A stretch of DNA of 64,000 bases from Sphingomonas sp. R-74633 (GCF_013416555.1 NZ_JACCFG010000002.1:186001-250000); one strand, 5' to 3'; counted from the first letter of the stretch, positions 25,763 to 34,640 are shown. Numbers and translations are program-made. The notes: generated by a model from the letters alone, not told the origin.

Positions 25763-26351
25763 CGCGGTCCTTCGCGGTCCAGGCGACCCAGTGCTTCCGG
25801 CCCTTCTCGATCAGCAGATGATCGCCGGGCGCCAGCTCGACCACTGCTGAATCCTCGACACGGATTCCCGCCGCGCCTTCGAGCAGCAGCACCCATTCGT
25901 CCCAGTCCTGCTCCATCGGCTCGGCCTCGGGCGTTGCCTGGCCGCGCGAGACGATGCGTTCGATGCGGATACCCGGGCGCTTGAGCAGGTCGGTGAACGC
26001 CTCCATACGCTTCGCCGCCGGAAGCTTGCGCAGCAGGTTTTCGACCCTGGGCTTGAAGCGCGGCTTTGGCCTGGGTTTCGGCGCGGGCGCCGGCTTGGGC
26101 CTGGGCTGCGCCTTTAGCGAGCCCGCCGACTTGCTCCACGCATTGCTCGTCGCGCCGCGCAGATAGTCCTCGATCTCGTCGGCGCTGGCAGTGAGCGCAT
26201 CCTTGTCGATCCCGAACACCGGCGCGTCGTCGCCGTCCTTCAGCCCGTACTTACCGAAGTCGCCGCCGGGCTTGCGCCGCCGCGAGGCGACGAGCTTCAG
26301 GCCGCGATGCCCGGCCATCTCGCGCAGCTTGTCGGTGATCTCGTTTGCCAT
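25731..26351 (-). CDS. Cupin-domain protein with an N-terminal helical module
   Basis: The 206-residue protein has three parts. A basic/acidic N-terminal module (about 1-70) with [19 protein letters not shown]; a low-complexity Pro/Lys/Ala linker (about 78-100); and a C-terminal cupin barrel (about 105-206) with [32 protein letters not shown] and TVWLAVH. The cupin resembles stand-alone proteins that normally lack the front part. Metal ligands are partly changed. The start is ATG 26351. It is divergent from tgt by 43 bases. Confidence 0.85.
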   Translation of the reverse strand: MANEITDKLREMAGHRGLKLVASRRRKPGGDFGKYGLKDGDDAPVFGIDKDALTASADEIEDYLRGATSNAWSKSAGSLKAQPRPKPAPAPKPRPKPRFKPRVENLLRKLPAAKRMEAFTDLLKRPGIRIERIVSRGQATPEAEPMEQDWDEWVLLLEGAAGIRVEDSAVVELAPGDHLLIEKGRKHWVAWTAKDRATVWLAVHLG

Positions 26352-26394
26352 GTTCCCTCGACTCGCGCGCCGGATCGCGCCAATGGCAACTCCC

Positions 26395-27522
26395 ATGCCC
26401 CGTTTCGAGTTCACCATCCACGCCACCGACGGCAAGGCGCGCCTCGGCACGATCGCGATGCAGCGCGGCGAGATCCGCACGCCCGCCTTCATGCCGGTCG
26501 GCACCGCCGCCACGGTCAAGGCGATGAAGCCCGGCGACGTCCGCGCCGCCGGCGCCGACATCCTCCTCGGCAACACCTATCACCTGATGCTGCGTCCCGG
26601 CGCCGAGCGCGTCGCGCGGCTTGGCGGACTGCACAAGTTCATGGGCTGGGACCGGCCGATCCTGACCGATTCGGGTGGCTATCAGGTGATGAGCCTCGCG
26701 GATCTCACCACGCGCAGCGAGGAAGGCGTCGCCTTCAAGTCGCACCTCGACGGTTCGCGCCACATGCTCAGCCCCGAGCGCTCGATCGAGATCCAGCGGC
26801 TGCTCGGCAGCTCGATCACCATGGCGTTCGACGAGCTCGTCCCCACCACCTCGACCCGCGAGGTCCAGGCCGCGGCGATGGAGCGATCGATGCGCTGGGC
26901 CAGGCGCAGCCGCGACGCCTTCTTCGCCGACGCGCATTCGGAGCAGAATGCGATCTTCGGCATCCAGCAGGGCGCGCTCGACGAGGGGCTGCGCAAGGCT
27001 TCGGCGGATGCGCTGCTCGATGTCGGGTTCGACGGCTATGCCGTGGGCGGCCTTGCGGTCGGCGAGGGCCAGGAAGCGATGTTCGGCGTGCTCGACTTCG
27101 CGCCGGGGCAGCTCGACGCGGCCAAGCCGCGTTACCTGATGGGCGTCGGCAAGCCCGACGACATTGTCGGCGCGGTCGAGCGCGGGATCGACATGTTCGA
27201 TTGCGTGCTGCCCACCCGCTCCGGCCGCACCGGCCAGGCGTTCACCCGCACCGGCCCGATCAACATCCGCAACGCCAAGTTTGCCGAAGACCAAGGGCCG
27301 CTCGACCCCGCATGCCCCTGCCCGGTCTGCGCCACCTGGAGCCGCGCCTATCTTCACCACCTCGTCCGCGCCGGCGAGATCCTCGGCGCGATGCTGATGA
27401 CCGAGCATAATATCTGGTTCTACCAGGTGCTGATGCAGGACCTGCGCGACGCGATCGGCGAGGGGCGGTTGACCGAGGTCGCGAATAACTTCCGCGCTTC
27501 GTATCAGGTGGCGAAGGGCTAA
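26395..27522 (+). CDS. tgt: tRNA-guanine transglycosylase
   Basis: The 375-residue enzyme exchanges guanine-34 for preQ1 in the wobble position of GUN-anticodon tRNAs. It shows the catalytic-acid segment [12 protein letters not shown] (Asp92), the nucleophile region [13 protein letters not shown], and the zinc site [13 protein letters not shown] followed by YLHHL. ATG 26395 fits the normal N-terminus; ATG 26383 is also possible. Usually near queA; here six unrelated genes lie between. Confidence 0.96.
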   Translation: MPRFEFTIHATDGKARLGTIAMQRGEIRTPAFMPVGTAATVKAMKPGDVRAAGADILLGNTYHLMLRPGAERVARLGGLHKFMGWDRPILTDSGGYQVMSLADLTTRSEEGVAFKSHLDGSRHMLSPERSIEIQRLLGSSITMAFDELVPTTSTREVQAAAMERSMRWARRSRDAFFADAHSEQNAIFGIQQGALDEGLRKASADALLDVGFDGYAVGGLAVGEGQEAMFGVLDFAPGQLDAAKPRYLMGVGKPDDIVGAVERGIDMFDCVLPTRSGRTGQAFTRTGPINIRNAKFAEDQGPLDPACPCPVCATWSRAYLHHLVRAGEILGAMLMTEHNIWFYQVLMQDLRDAIGEGRLTEVANNFRASYQVAKG

Positions 27523-27546
27523 GCCGGGATCGGCCTCAATCCTTAT

Positions 27547-27643
27547 TTCCCCGGCGAAGGCCGGGGCCCAGTCTTGAAAGTCACGCGCCTTGGCGCGTCT
27601 TCGCCGCGCACGCTTAGTCTGGGCCCCGGCCTTCGCCGGGGAA
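27547..27643. repeat. Paired palindromic element B (head-to-head)
   Basis: A 25-base sequence at 27547-27571 recurs exactly inverted at 27619-27643. Each copy is itself a hairpin (CCCCGGC-GAAG-GCCGGGG and its complement). A smaller hairpin (ACGCGCC/GCGCGT) sits between. It lies between tgt and the SleB-type hydrolase gene and belongs to the CCCCGGC family also seen at 42935-43032, 50735-50816 and 60268-60297. Confidence 0.85.
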
Positions 27644-27665
27644 AGCGGGCTGGTCTCGGCTAAGG

Positions 27666-27680
27666 TTAAAATTACCTTTA
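27666..27680. promoter_or_regulatory. CtrA-like box upstream of the cell wall hydrolase gene
   Basis: TTAA (27666-27669), seven bases, then TTTA (27677-27680): one base away from the CtrA consensus TTAA-N7-TTAA, about 75 bases before the hydrolase start. The surrounding AAGGT-N7-ACCTT is also an inverted repeat. Control by CtrA is a guess from position and target type. Confidence 0.3.
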
Positions 27681-27754
27681 CCATCAAGTGTTTCGCCTTG
27701 GCACACGGGCAAAACCGGGGGCGAAAACACCCCTGAAATCGGCTATTGCCGCGC

Positions 27755-28810
27755 ATGGGCACGGGGCCCGGGTGGGGTTTGCACAGCTTGTTCTGGCGGC
27801 GTTTCTCGAAGATGCAGGCGCGCGGGATCGCAGCGGCGGTCCTCGTCTCGCTGGTCGGCGCCGGCTTCTCCGCCCAGGCGCTCGCCCCTGCGACGCCGCC
27901 CAAGCCCGATCCCAGGGCGATCGCGGTCGGCTATGAGGCCGAGGATCATTTCCCCGGTGCCGCCTTTTACTACGCCGTCGACGACGATGCCGCGGTGAGC
28001 GCGGGCACGACCGGCACTACCGCGCTGCCCGACATGCCGATCCCCGCCGATGCGGTGGATGCGCCGGTCGACGGATCGATCCAGCCCGCCCTTCCCTTCC
28101 ACCTCGCCGGCAGCGGCGTGGACAAGGCGCGGGCGCTCCAGTGCCTGACCACGGCGATCTATTATGAAGCGGCGAACGAGCCGACCGACGGCCAGCGCGC
28201 GGTGGCGCAGGTGATCCTCAACCGCGTGCGCCATCCCGCCTTCCCCGCCACGGTGTGCGGCGTGGTGTTCCAGGGATCGGAGAAGCGCGGCTGCCAGTTC
28301 AGCTTCGCCTGTGACGGTGCGATGGCGCGGGTGCCGATGCGCTCGGCCTGGGAGCGCGCGGGCAAGGTCGCTGCCGCTGCACTGGCGGGGCAGGTGTTCG
28401 GCGCGGTCGGCGAGGCGACGCATTACCATACTTATGCGGTCACTCCGGCGTGGAACCGCAGCCTGGTGATGACCGGCGTGTTCGGTGCGCATTTCTTCCA
28501 TCGCTGGAAAGGCTGGTGGGGAACCGCCAATGCCTTCCGCCAGGTCTATCGCGGCAGCGAGCCGCTGCCCGAGCCGCATGCCCGGGTCGACCTGGCCGTG
28601 GCGGCACCGCTGGTTCCGGTGCCTGCCGCCCTCGGCGAGCCGGCCCCTGCGGTCGCCACGCCGCGCGAAAACATCCAGCCGGCCTATGCCCAGAGCGGCG
28701 CGCTGCTCGGCGGCGCGGTCCTGCCCAGGCCGGTGCCGAGCGCCAGCCCGGCAAGCGACGATTCGCAGATCCTCGACAAGTGGAAGGACAGCGGCAAGCC
28801 GCTGCGCTGA
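27755..28810 (+). CDS. SleB-type cell wall hydrolase (Hydrolase_2)
   Basis: A protein of about 351 residues. A membrane anchor or signal segment (IAAAVLVSLVGAGFSAQALA) precedes a spacer and then the SleB/CwlJ domain, with CLTTAIYYEAANEPTDGQRA, VAQVILNRVRHPAFPATVC and GCQFSFACDG. The Glu in YYEAANE is the likely catalytic acid for cleaving peptidoglycan glycan strands. The C-terminal 90 residues are Pro/Ala-rich. ATG 27755 is chosen; TTG 27746 is possible. It acts in the periplasm, probably in wall remodelling or division. Confidence 0.9.
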   Translation: MGTGPGWGLHSLFWRRFSKMQARGIAAAVLVSLVGAGFSAQALAPATPPKPDPRAIAVGYEAEDHFPGAAFYYAVDDDAAVSAGTTGTTALPDMPIPADAVDAPVDGSIQPALPFHLAGSGVDKARALQCLTTAIYYEAANEPTDGQRAVAQVILNRVRHPAFPATVCGVVFQGSEKRGCQFSFACDGAMARVPMRSAWERAGKVAAAALAGQVFGAVGEATHYHTYAVTPAWNRSLVMTGVFGAHFFHRWKGWWGTANAFRQVYRGSEPLPEPHARVDLAVAAPLVPVPAALGEPAPAVATPRENIQPAYAQSGALLGGAVLPRPVPSASPASDDSQILDKWKDSGKPLR

Positions 28811-28830
28811 GGGGTTGCCCCCAAACGGCA

Positions 28831-28860
28831 ACGGGCCCCGCCTTGCGGCGGAGCCCGTCC
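28831..28860 (+). terminator. Stem-loop after the cell wall hydrolase gene
   Basis: ACGGGC-C-CCGCC (28831-28842) pairs with GGCGG-A-GCCCGT (28847-28858), with one internal mismatch and a 4-base loop. CCTTG follows, so the T run is poor. Confidence 0.5.
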
Positions 28861-28904
28861 TTGAGGTTCCCCCCAGGGGGGTCGGGAAAGGGGAACCCTA
28901 GCTT

Positions 28905-29255
28905 TTACCAGCGATGTTCGCGGTCATGCTTCTGGTAGTTGATCCGCGACGACAGCGCGTTGAAGCGGCGATCGAGGTCGCGGCGCTCGGCCATCGTGAT
29001 GCCGGGGCGCGAGCGGCGATACTGGGCCTCGAGCCGGTTCAGGCTGGCGAACTCGCTGCGCAGGCGGGCAGCCTCGGTACGGCTCAGCTGTCCCGAGCGG
29101 ATGCCCTGGTTGATGCGCATCTCGAGGTTCGCCTGGCGCGAATTGATCGACTGCCACGTCTGATAGGCGGGCGCGGGCGCGGCCATCGCGGCGGTCATCG
29201 GAACGGCCGAAGCGGCGATGCCAAGGCCTGCGAGCATCAGGGTAAACTTCTTCAT
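28905..29255 (-). CDS. Small exported protein, Arg-rich, unknown function
   Basis: The 116-residue protein starts with a signal peptide (KKFTLMLAGLGIAASAVP, cleavage near TAAMAAP). The mature part is predicted helical and charged, with RQANLEMRINQGIRSGQLS and TEAARLRSEFASLNRLEAQYRRSRPG. Similar short exported proteins occur in sphingomonads, but no function is known. GAGGAGAG lies before ATG 29255. It stands alone. Confidence 0.8.
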   Translation of the reverse strand: MKKFTLMLAGLGIAASAVPMTAAMAAPAPAYQTWQSINSRQANLEMRINQGIRSGQLSRTEAARLRSEFASLNRLEAQYRRSRPGITMAERRDLDRRFNALSSRINYQKHDREHRW

Positions 29256-29498
29256 CTCGTCTCTCCTCTTTACGAAACCGGGCCACCGGAGCGGCCTGAA
29301 CACATTTATGGGGATGGGCTGTCGCAGCCTTGTCCCGGCACCTGTAGTTTTGTGTCGCAAACCGTCCCGACCGCGTCGGGTTCGTTCAGGTTCGGGGAAG
29401 CGAGTCCCTGGCGCGACAGGCCGTGGCGGGACGGCGGAATCGATTGATCGCGCCCGCGCCGTGCCCTAGATTCCGGTACGAAGAGGAGCGGGGAAGAG

Positions 29499-29780
29499 AT
29501 GGCATTGTCGACTGCAGAACTGACGCTGGTCGAACAGCGCGTGACCAATGACGGGCCCAATATCGCGGTGGCCTATCTGCTCTGGCTGTTCCTGTGGTTC
29601 GTCAGTGGACACCGCTTCTATCTGGGCAGGCCGGTGTCGGCGATCTGCCAGATCCTGTCCTATTTCATCCTGATCGGCTTTGTCTGGCTGCTGGTCGACG
29701 CCGTGCTGATCCCCGGCATGATCCGCGAGAAGCAGGACGAGATCCGCCACGGCATGATGCGCGCGCTCGTCAGGGCCTGA
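29499..29780 (+). CDS. TM2-domain membrane protein
   Basis: The 93-residue protein has two transmembrane helices joined by a short loop in the TM2 pattern: AVAYLLWLFLWFVSGHRFYLGR, then ICQILSYFILIGFVWLLVDAVLIPGMI in pieces. The G-x-H-R-F-Y-L-G hinge is the family signature. Its role is unknown. Translation starts at ATG 29499, just after AGGAGCGGGGAAGAG. The next gene starts 63 bases later. Confidence 0.85.
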   Translation: MALSTAELTLVEQRVTNDGPNIAVAYLLWLFLWFVSGHRFYLGRPVSAICQILSYFILIGFVWLLVDAVLIPGMIREKQDEIRHGMMRALVRA

Positions 29781-29842
29781 CGCGCCGCGTTGACGGCGGC
29801 ATTATCTGCGATAGGCTGAAGGCTTCGGGGGGGAGCCACTGC

Positions 29843-30661
29843 ATGCCGTATCGTCACGCCCAATGGGTATTGCTCGCGGTCTTTCCGCTGGCGGCGCTGG
29901 CCTTCTGGCCCGGCTATCTTTCCATCATCGGCACCGCACCGCTGAAGATGCACGCACACGGCGTGACGGCAACGCTGTGGCTGACGCTCCTCGTCGTGCA
30001 GAGCTGGAGCATCCATGCCGGGCGAAACGCGCTTCACCGCACGCTGGGCGCGGCGAGCCTGGTGCTGTTCCCGCTCTTCCTGGCCGGCGGCTCGCTGATC
30101 TTCCTCGGCATGGCGCAGCGTTATTCCGAGGGCAGCTCGCCCTTCTACACATTGTTCGCATCGCGGCTCGCGCTGATCGACCTGGTCTCGGTCGCTGCCT
30201 TTGCCGGCTGCTATTACGAGGCGCTGCGGCTGCGGCGGAAGACGCAGCTCCATGCGCGCTACATGCTGGCGACGGTGCTGTTCCTGCTCCCGCCGATCCT
30301 CGGCCGGCTGATGCCGATCCTGCCGCCGCTGGCGATCCACGGTCCGGCCGATTTCTGGAAGCTTGGCATCGGCTTCCAGCTTGCCAACGCGATCACCGCC
30401 GCGATCGCCTTCGCACTGGCGCTGCGCAGCGGGCGCCATCGCCGTCCCTTCTTCCTCGCCGGCGCGGCGACCTTGCTCGCGGCCTTGCTGTTCGAGTTCC
30501 TCGGCCCGCTGCCGGCGTGGAAATCGCTGTTCGTCCAGTTCGCGACGGTGCCGACATGGCCCTTTGCCTTCGCGGCGGGGCTGATCGGCGCGGGGATCGC
30601 CTATGCCGGGTGGACCGCCGGAAGGCGCCTCACGCCTCCCGAAGCCCCGGTCGCAGCCTGA
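29843..30661 (+). CDS. Integral membrane protein, about eight helices, unknown function
   Basis: The 272-residue protein is hydrophobic throughout, with about eight predicted helices. His residues at helix ends (KMHAHGVTATLW, NALHRTLGAA, QLHARYMLATVLF) are regularly spaced, which could point to heme or metal binding as in some b-type cytochrome-like families. I cannot name the family. GGGGGAG stands just before ATG 29843. It probably forms a unit with the TM2 gene. Confidence 0.75.
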   Translation: MPYRHAQWVLLAVFPLAALAFWPGYLSIIGTAPLKMHAHGVTATLWLTLLVVQSWSIHAGRNALHRTLGAASLVLFPLFLAGGSLIFLGMAQRYSEGSSPFYTLFASRLALIDLVSVAAFAGCYYEALRLRRKTQLHARYMLATVLFLLPPILGRLMPILPPLAIHGPADFWKLGIGFQLANAITAAIAFALALRSGRHRRPFFLAGAATLLAALLFEFLGPLPAWKSLFVQFATVPTWPFAFAAGLIGAGIAYAGWTAGRRLTPPEAPVAA

Positions 30662-30727
30662 TCCCAAACCCCTGATTCTCAAAGCTTCCTGCCAAGGCCC
30701 CACAAGTGCGCCCGGCTCAGATCACGT

Positions 30728-30754
30728 CAACAAGTTTACATTGCAAACCTGTTG
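30728..30754. promoter_or_regulatory. Operator and promoter of the acyltransferase operon
   Basis: CAACAAGTTT (30728-30737) and AAACCTGTTG (30745-30754) form an inverted repeat with one mismatch across 7 bases. TTTACA (30735-30740) and TATTTC (30758-30763) at 17-base spacing would be a fair -35/-10 pair overlapping it. The operon's third gene encodes a winged-helix protein that could bind here. This is inference from position. Confidence 0.5.
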
Positions 30755-30801
30755 GCGTATTTCCCGAGTCGCGGGCGGAGTGTCGCCCCGGGAGATTCGC
30801 C

Positions 30802-32013
30802 ATGACCACAAGCCAGATCGAGGCGCCCGATCGCCTCCATGCGCTCGATGCCGTGCGTGCCGGCGCATTGCTGCTGGGCGTTGCCTTTCACGCCTCGCTT
30901 TCCTTCCTCCCCGGCCCCCAGATCTGGATGGTGCGCGATGTCGAGAGCGCGGGCGTGCTCGACTTCTTCTTCGTCGCGCACATCTTCCGCATGACCGCCT
31001 TCTTCCTGATCGCCGGCTTCTTCGGGCGGATGCTGATCGAGCGCCGCGGTACCGGCGGCTTCATCCGTAACCGGCTGGGCCGGATCGCCCTGCCGCTGCT
31101 CGCCTTCTGGCCGGTCGCGATGAGCGGGATCATCGCCTCCTTCATCTGGGGCGCGGTGGTGATGAACGGCGGCACCCCGCCGGCCAATTCGCCCCCGCCG
31201 CCACCGATGACCGCGGCGACCTTCCCGCTCACGCATCTGTGGTTCCTCTATATGCTGCTCTGGCTCTACGCCGGCGCGCTGGCGCTGCGAACGCTGGGCA
31301 GGCTGATCGACCGCGACGGCAAGATCGTCGACGCCGCGATGCGGCTGCTCACCGCCACGCCGTTCGGCGCCGTGATCCTCGCCGCGCCGCTCGCGCTTGC
31401 GCTTGCCTGGCAGCCGATGTGGTTCGCCTGGGGCGGCATTCCGACCCCGGACAAGGGCTTCATCCCGAACGCCACCGCGCTGATCGGCTTCGGCACGGCG
31501 TTCGGCTTTGGCTGGCTGCTCCATCGCCAGCAGGACCTGCTCGGCAATCTGCGCCGCTGGTTTCCGGTCCATCTCGTCGCCGCGGTTGCGCTGACCGCTG
31601 CCTGCCTCTGGCAGCTCGGCGGCACCAGCTTCGTCACGCCGATGGCCGAGGGCGCCGCCAAGACCGCCCTGGCCGCCACTTATGCCCTGGCGGCGTGGAG
31701 CTGGACCTTGGGCCTCACTGGCGCGGCGCTGCGCTACCTCACCCGCGAGCGTCCGGCGGTGCGGTATGTCGCCGATGCCAGCTACTGGATCTACCTGGTC
31801 CATCTGCCGGTGGTGGCGGCGCTGCAGATACTGGTCTATCCGGTGCAGGCGCCTGCGCCGGTAAAGATGGCCATCGTTATCGGCGGCGCTTTCCTTATCC
31901 TGCTCGCCAGCTATCACCTGCTGGTCCGCCACAGCTGGCTGGGCAAGTGGCTCAACGGCCGCAAGCTTCCCTGGCGTTCGGCCAGGCCCGAGATGGAGAT
32001 GCAGGCCGCATGA
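30802..32013 (+). CDS. Acyltransferase family 3 (OafA/OpgC-like) membrane protein
   Basis: The 403-residue protein has about ten transmembrane helices and the family start RLHALDAVRAGALLLGVAFHA, where the Arg and the His on the first helices are the likely catalytic set. Relatives transfer acyl groups (acetyl, succinyl) to glycans such as O-antigen, glucans or exopolysaccharide. The substrate here is unknown. GGGAG precedes ATG 30802. Its stop overlaps the next start (ATGA), so it heads a three-gene operon. Confidence 0.88.
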   Translation: MTTSQIEAPDRLHALDAVRAGALLLGVAFHASLSFLPGPQIWMVRDVESAGVLDFFFVAHIFRMTAFFLIAGFFGRMLIERRGTGGFIRNRLGRIALPLLAFWPVAMSGIIASFIWGAVVMNGGTPPANSPPPPPMTAATFPLTHLWFLYMLLWLYAGALALRTLGRLIDRDGKIVDAAMRLLTATPFGAVILAAPLALALAWQPMWFAWGGIPTPDKGFIPNATALIGFGTAFGFGWLLHRQQDLLGNLRRWFPVHLVAAVALTAACLWQLGGTSFVTPMAEGAAKTALAATYALAAWSWTLGLTGAALRYLTRERPAVRYVADASYWIYLVHLPVVAALQILVYPVQAPAPVKMAIVIGGAFLILLASYHLLVRHSWLGKWLNGRKLPWRSARPEMEMQAA

Positions 32014-32636
32014 CCGATCCGACCGAGAGCGCACGCGACGACCTGGCCTTTGTCCGCGCGCTGATGAGCGAGAGCGGACAGGTCCAGGACTCGCTCGGGC
32101 AAGCGCTGCTCGCCGCCGGCCTCAGCTACGGCGTGCAGTGCCTGATCCAGGCCTTCCTCGCGACGGGCATCGAGGTGCCCGTCGCCGTGCATCTGACAGT
32201 GGGGATCCTGCCAACGGTGATCTTCCTCGTCGCGATCATTCGGATCACCGTGCGCGAGCGCGGATCGAGCAAGCACAGCGTCGGCACCCGCGCGATCAAC
32301 GCCGCGTTCGGCGGCGGCGGGCTCGCGGCGATGACGACCGCGCTGATCTTCGGCTTCCTCGCCTTCCGCACGCAGAATATGGGCACCTGGCTGCTCCACC
32401 CGATCATGATCTGCGTGGTGCAGGGCACGATCTGGTACATCGCCCACGCAGTGCGCCGGCGCGGGCTGTACGGGCTGGTCTCGGCGGGGTGGTTCGCCAC
32501 GGCGCTGGTGCTGGCAGCGCTGCTCGGCATGGGCGGCCCGATCCCGGTCTTCCTGCTGGTGCTCGCGGCCGCGCTGCTCGGCCTGATGGCGCTGCCCGGC
32601 TATATCCTGATGCGCACCGCCCAGCGCCAGGCCTGA
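32010..32636 (+). CDS. Integral membrane protein of unknown function
   Basis: The 208-residue protein begins with a soluble, acidic helix (ESARDDLAFVRALMSESG), then five or six transmembrane helices. It is coupled by ATGA overlap to the acyltransferase gene and followed after five bases by a winged-helix regulator gene. Membrane proteins with a DLAFVRAL-type start next to such regulators occur in other bacteria. No function is known. Confidence 0.78.
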   Translation: MTDPTESARDDLAFVRALMSESGQVQDSLGQALLAAGLSYGVQCLIQAFLATGIEVPVAVHLTVGILPTVIFLVAIIRITVRERGSSKHSVGTRAINAAFGGGGLAAMTTALIFGFLAFRTQNMGTWLLHPIMICVVQGTIWYIAHAVRRRGLYGLVSAGWFATALVLAALLGMGGPIPVFLLVLAAALLGLMALPGYILMRTAQRQA

Positions 32637-32641
32637 TCTTC

Positions 32642-32935
32642 ATGGCGCAGTTCGACATCGGCAAGATCGACGACGTGATTCACGGGCGCGTGCGCCTGGG
32701 GATCATGGCGTATCTCGTCGATGCCGAGGCGGCGGAGTTCAACGAATTGAAGGCGCTGCTCCAGGTGACGCAGGGCAATCTCTCGGTCCACCTCCGCAAG
32801 CTCGAGGATGCCGGCTATATCGAGATCGAGAAGAGCTTCATGGGCCGCAAGCCGCTCACCCGCGCGCGGATCACGCCGGCGGGACGCAAGGCGTTCGCGA
32901 GCTATCTGGAAGCATTGGGCAAGCTGATCGGCTAG
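32642..32935 (+). CDS. Winged-helix transcription regulator (HTH_34 type)
   Basis: The 97-residue protein is one winged-helix domain: HGRVRLGIMAYLVDAEAAEF, recognition part LLQVTQGNLSVHLRKLEDAG and wing KSFMGRKPLTRARITPAG. It belongs to the MarR-like HTH_34 group of short regulators that sit beside membrane proteins. It is the last gene of the acyltransferase operon and may repress the operon at 30728-30754. The TAG stop overlaps the convergent recN stop. Confidence 0.85.
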   Translation: MAQFDIGKIDDVIHGRVRLGIMAYLVDAEAAEFNELKALLQVTQGNLSVHLRKLEDAGYIEIEKSFMGRKPLTRARITPAGRKAFASYLEALGKLIG

Positions 32936-34593
32936 GCCGCGATCAGCCGCTCGGCCTGCGCCCGCGCTTCGTCGGTGATCTCGGCGCCCGAGAGCATCCG
33001 CGCGATTTCCTCGCGGCGCTGGGCGGGATCGAGCGGCGTCACGCCGGTGCGGGTGACGGTTCCGTCATGGCTCTTGGCGATGAGGAGATGCTGGGCGCCG
33101 CGCGCGGCTACCTGCGGGCTGTGCGTCACCACCAGCACTTGGGCGCTGTCCGCCAGCCGCGCCAGGCGCTCGCCGATCGCGCTCGCCACCGCGCCGCCGA
33201 CGCCGCGATCGATCTCGTCGAAGATCAGCGTGCGCGCGCCGCCCTCTTCGGCCAGCGCCACCTTCATCGCCAGGATGAAGCGCGACAGCTCGCCGCCCGA
33301 CGCGATCTTGACCAAGGGCGCGAAGGGCGCGCCGGGGTTGGTCGACACTTCGAACTCGACCCGGTCCATGCCGAAGCTCGACCAGTTGGCCTCCGCCTGC
33401 GGCTCGACCACCGTGCGGAAGCGCGCCGCGTCTAGCTTGAGCGGCTTGAGTTCCCCCGCCACCGCCGCATCGAGCCGCGCCGCGGCCATGGTGCGATTGG
33501 CGGAGAGCGTCTTGGCGGCCTCGGCATAGACGCTGTGCGAAGTCGTGACCGCGGCTTCGAGCTTGGCGATCCCCGCCCCGCCGCTCGCGACCCGCTCGAG
33601 CTTGGCCGATAGCTCCTCGAGCAGCCCGGGCAGATCATCCGGCTGCACCCGATGCTTGCGCGCGAGCCCGCGCAGATCGAACAGCCGCGCCTCGTCGGCC
33701 TCCAGCGCGGCGGGATCGAAGGCCAGCGCCTCGGCGGCGGCATCGACCCGCTCCTGCGCCTCGGCCGCTTCGTTGATCGCACGGTCGATCGCTTCGAGCG
33801 CTTCGGCCAGCGCCGCATGATCCCCGGCGATCCGCTCGAGCACCCGCGCCGCCTGGCGCAGCTGGCTGAGGCCGCCATCGGACCCGTCGAGCAGCTCGGC
33901 GATACCCTGCAGGTCGCCCGCAATCTTCTCGCCGCGCTGCATCGAGGCGCGGCGCTCGGCCAGCGTCTCCTCCTCGCCCGCCTCCGGCGCCAGTGCGCGT
34001 AGTTCGGCGACGGCATGTTCGAGCCATTCGCGATCGCGCTCGGCGACATCCTGCTCAGCACGCGCCACCGCCAGCGCCGCCTCGGCGTCGCGCCACGCCT
34101 TGTGTGCGATCGCCACCGGCCCCGGATCGCAGCGCCCGAAGGCATCGAGCAGCGCCCGGTGCCCGCGCGCATTCAGCATGCCGCGGTCGTCATGCTGGCC
34201 ATGGATCTCGACGAGATGCGGCGCCAGCTCGCGCAGCAGCCCCGCCGATGCCGGCTGGTCGTTGAGAAACGCCCGGCTGCCGCCATCGGCCTTGACGATG
34301 CGCCGCACGATCAGCGGTTCGCCCGGCTCGAGCTCGAGCCCGTTCTGGTGGAAGAGATTGGCGACTTCGCCGTCGCGCGCCGGCGGCTCGAAGCTCGCGG
34401 TCACCACGGCTTGCGCCGCGCCATTCCGGACCAGCCCGGTCTCGCCGCGCGCGCCCAGCGCCAGCCCCAGCGCATCGAGCAGGATCGACTTGCCCGCGCC
34501 GGTCTCGCCGGTAAGCACGCCGAGCCCCGCGCCGAACTCAAGGTCCAGCGCTTCGATCAGCACGACATCGCGTATGGCCAGCGCAGTCAGCAT
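32932..34593 (-). CDS. recN: DNA repair protein RecN
   Basis: The 553-residue SMC-like ATPase acts in double-strand break repair. It has Walker A GETGAGKS (29-36), the HGQHDDRGMLN segment, a central coiled coil, and the C-terminal ABC part with SGGELSRFILAMK signature, FDEIDRGVGG (Walker B) and THSPQVAA. The GTTC-N7-GTTC box just upstream places it in the SOS regulon. It follows bamD in the same direction, a common sphingomonad order. Confidence 0.97.
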   Translation of the reverse strand: MLTALAIRDVVLIEALDLEFGAGLGVLTGETGAGKSILLDALGLALGARGETGLVRNGAAQAVVTASFEPPARDGEVANLFHQNGLELEPGEPLIVRRIVKADGGSRAFLNDQPASAGLLRELAPHLVEIHGQHDDRGMLNARGHRALLDAFGRCDPGPVAIAHKAWRDAEAALAVARAEQDVAERDREWLEHAVAELRALAPEAGEEETLAERRASMQRGEKIAGDLQGIAELLDGSDGGLSQLRQAARVLERIAGDHAALAEALEAIDRAINEAAEAQERVDAAAEALAFDPAALEADEARLFDLRGLARKHRVQPDDLPGLLEELSAKLERVASGGAGIAKLEAAVTTSHSVYAEAAKTLSANRTMAAARLDAAVAGELKPLKLDAARFRTVVEPQAEANWSSFGMDRVEFEVSTNPGAPFAPLVKIASGGELSRFILAMKVALAEEGGARTLIFDEIDRGVGGAVASAIGERLARLADSAQVLVVTHSPQVAARGAQHLLIAKSHDGTVTRTGVTPLDPAQRREEIARMLSGAEITDEARAQAERLIAA

Positions 34594-34611
34594 GCGCCCG
34601 TCCTATCGCAG

Positions 34612-34626
34612 GAACTTAACGGGAAC
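34612..34626 (-). promoter_or_regulatory. Alphaproteobacterial LexA (SOS) box before recN
   Basis: On the minus strand the sequence reads GTTC, seven bases, GTTC, an exact match to the direct-repeat SOS box bound by LexA in alphaproteobacteria. It ends 19 bases before the recN start and lies between bamD and recN, giving recN its own DNA-damage-inducible promoter. Confidence 0.88.
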
Positions 34627-34640
34627 AAAAGCCCCGAGCA

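Noticed and set aside
27547..27643. CRISPR array or att sites
   Set aside because: The repeats are single inverted pairs, not regularly spaced direct repeats, and no cas or integrase gene is present.
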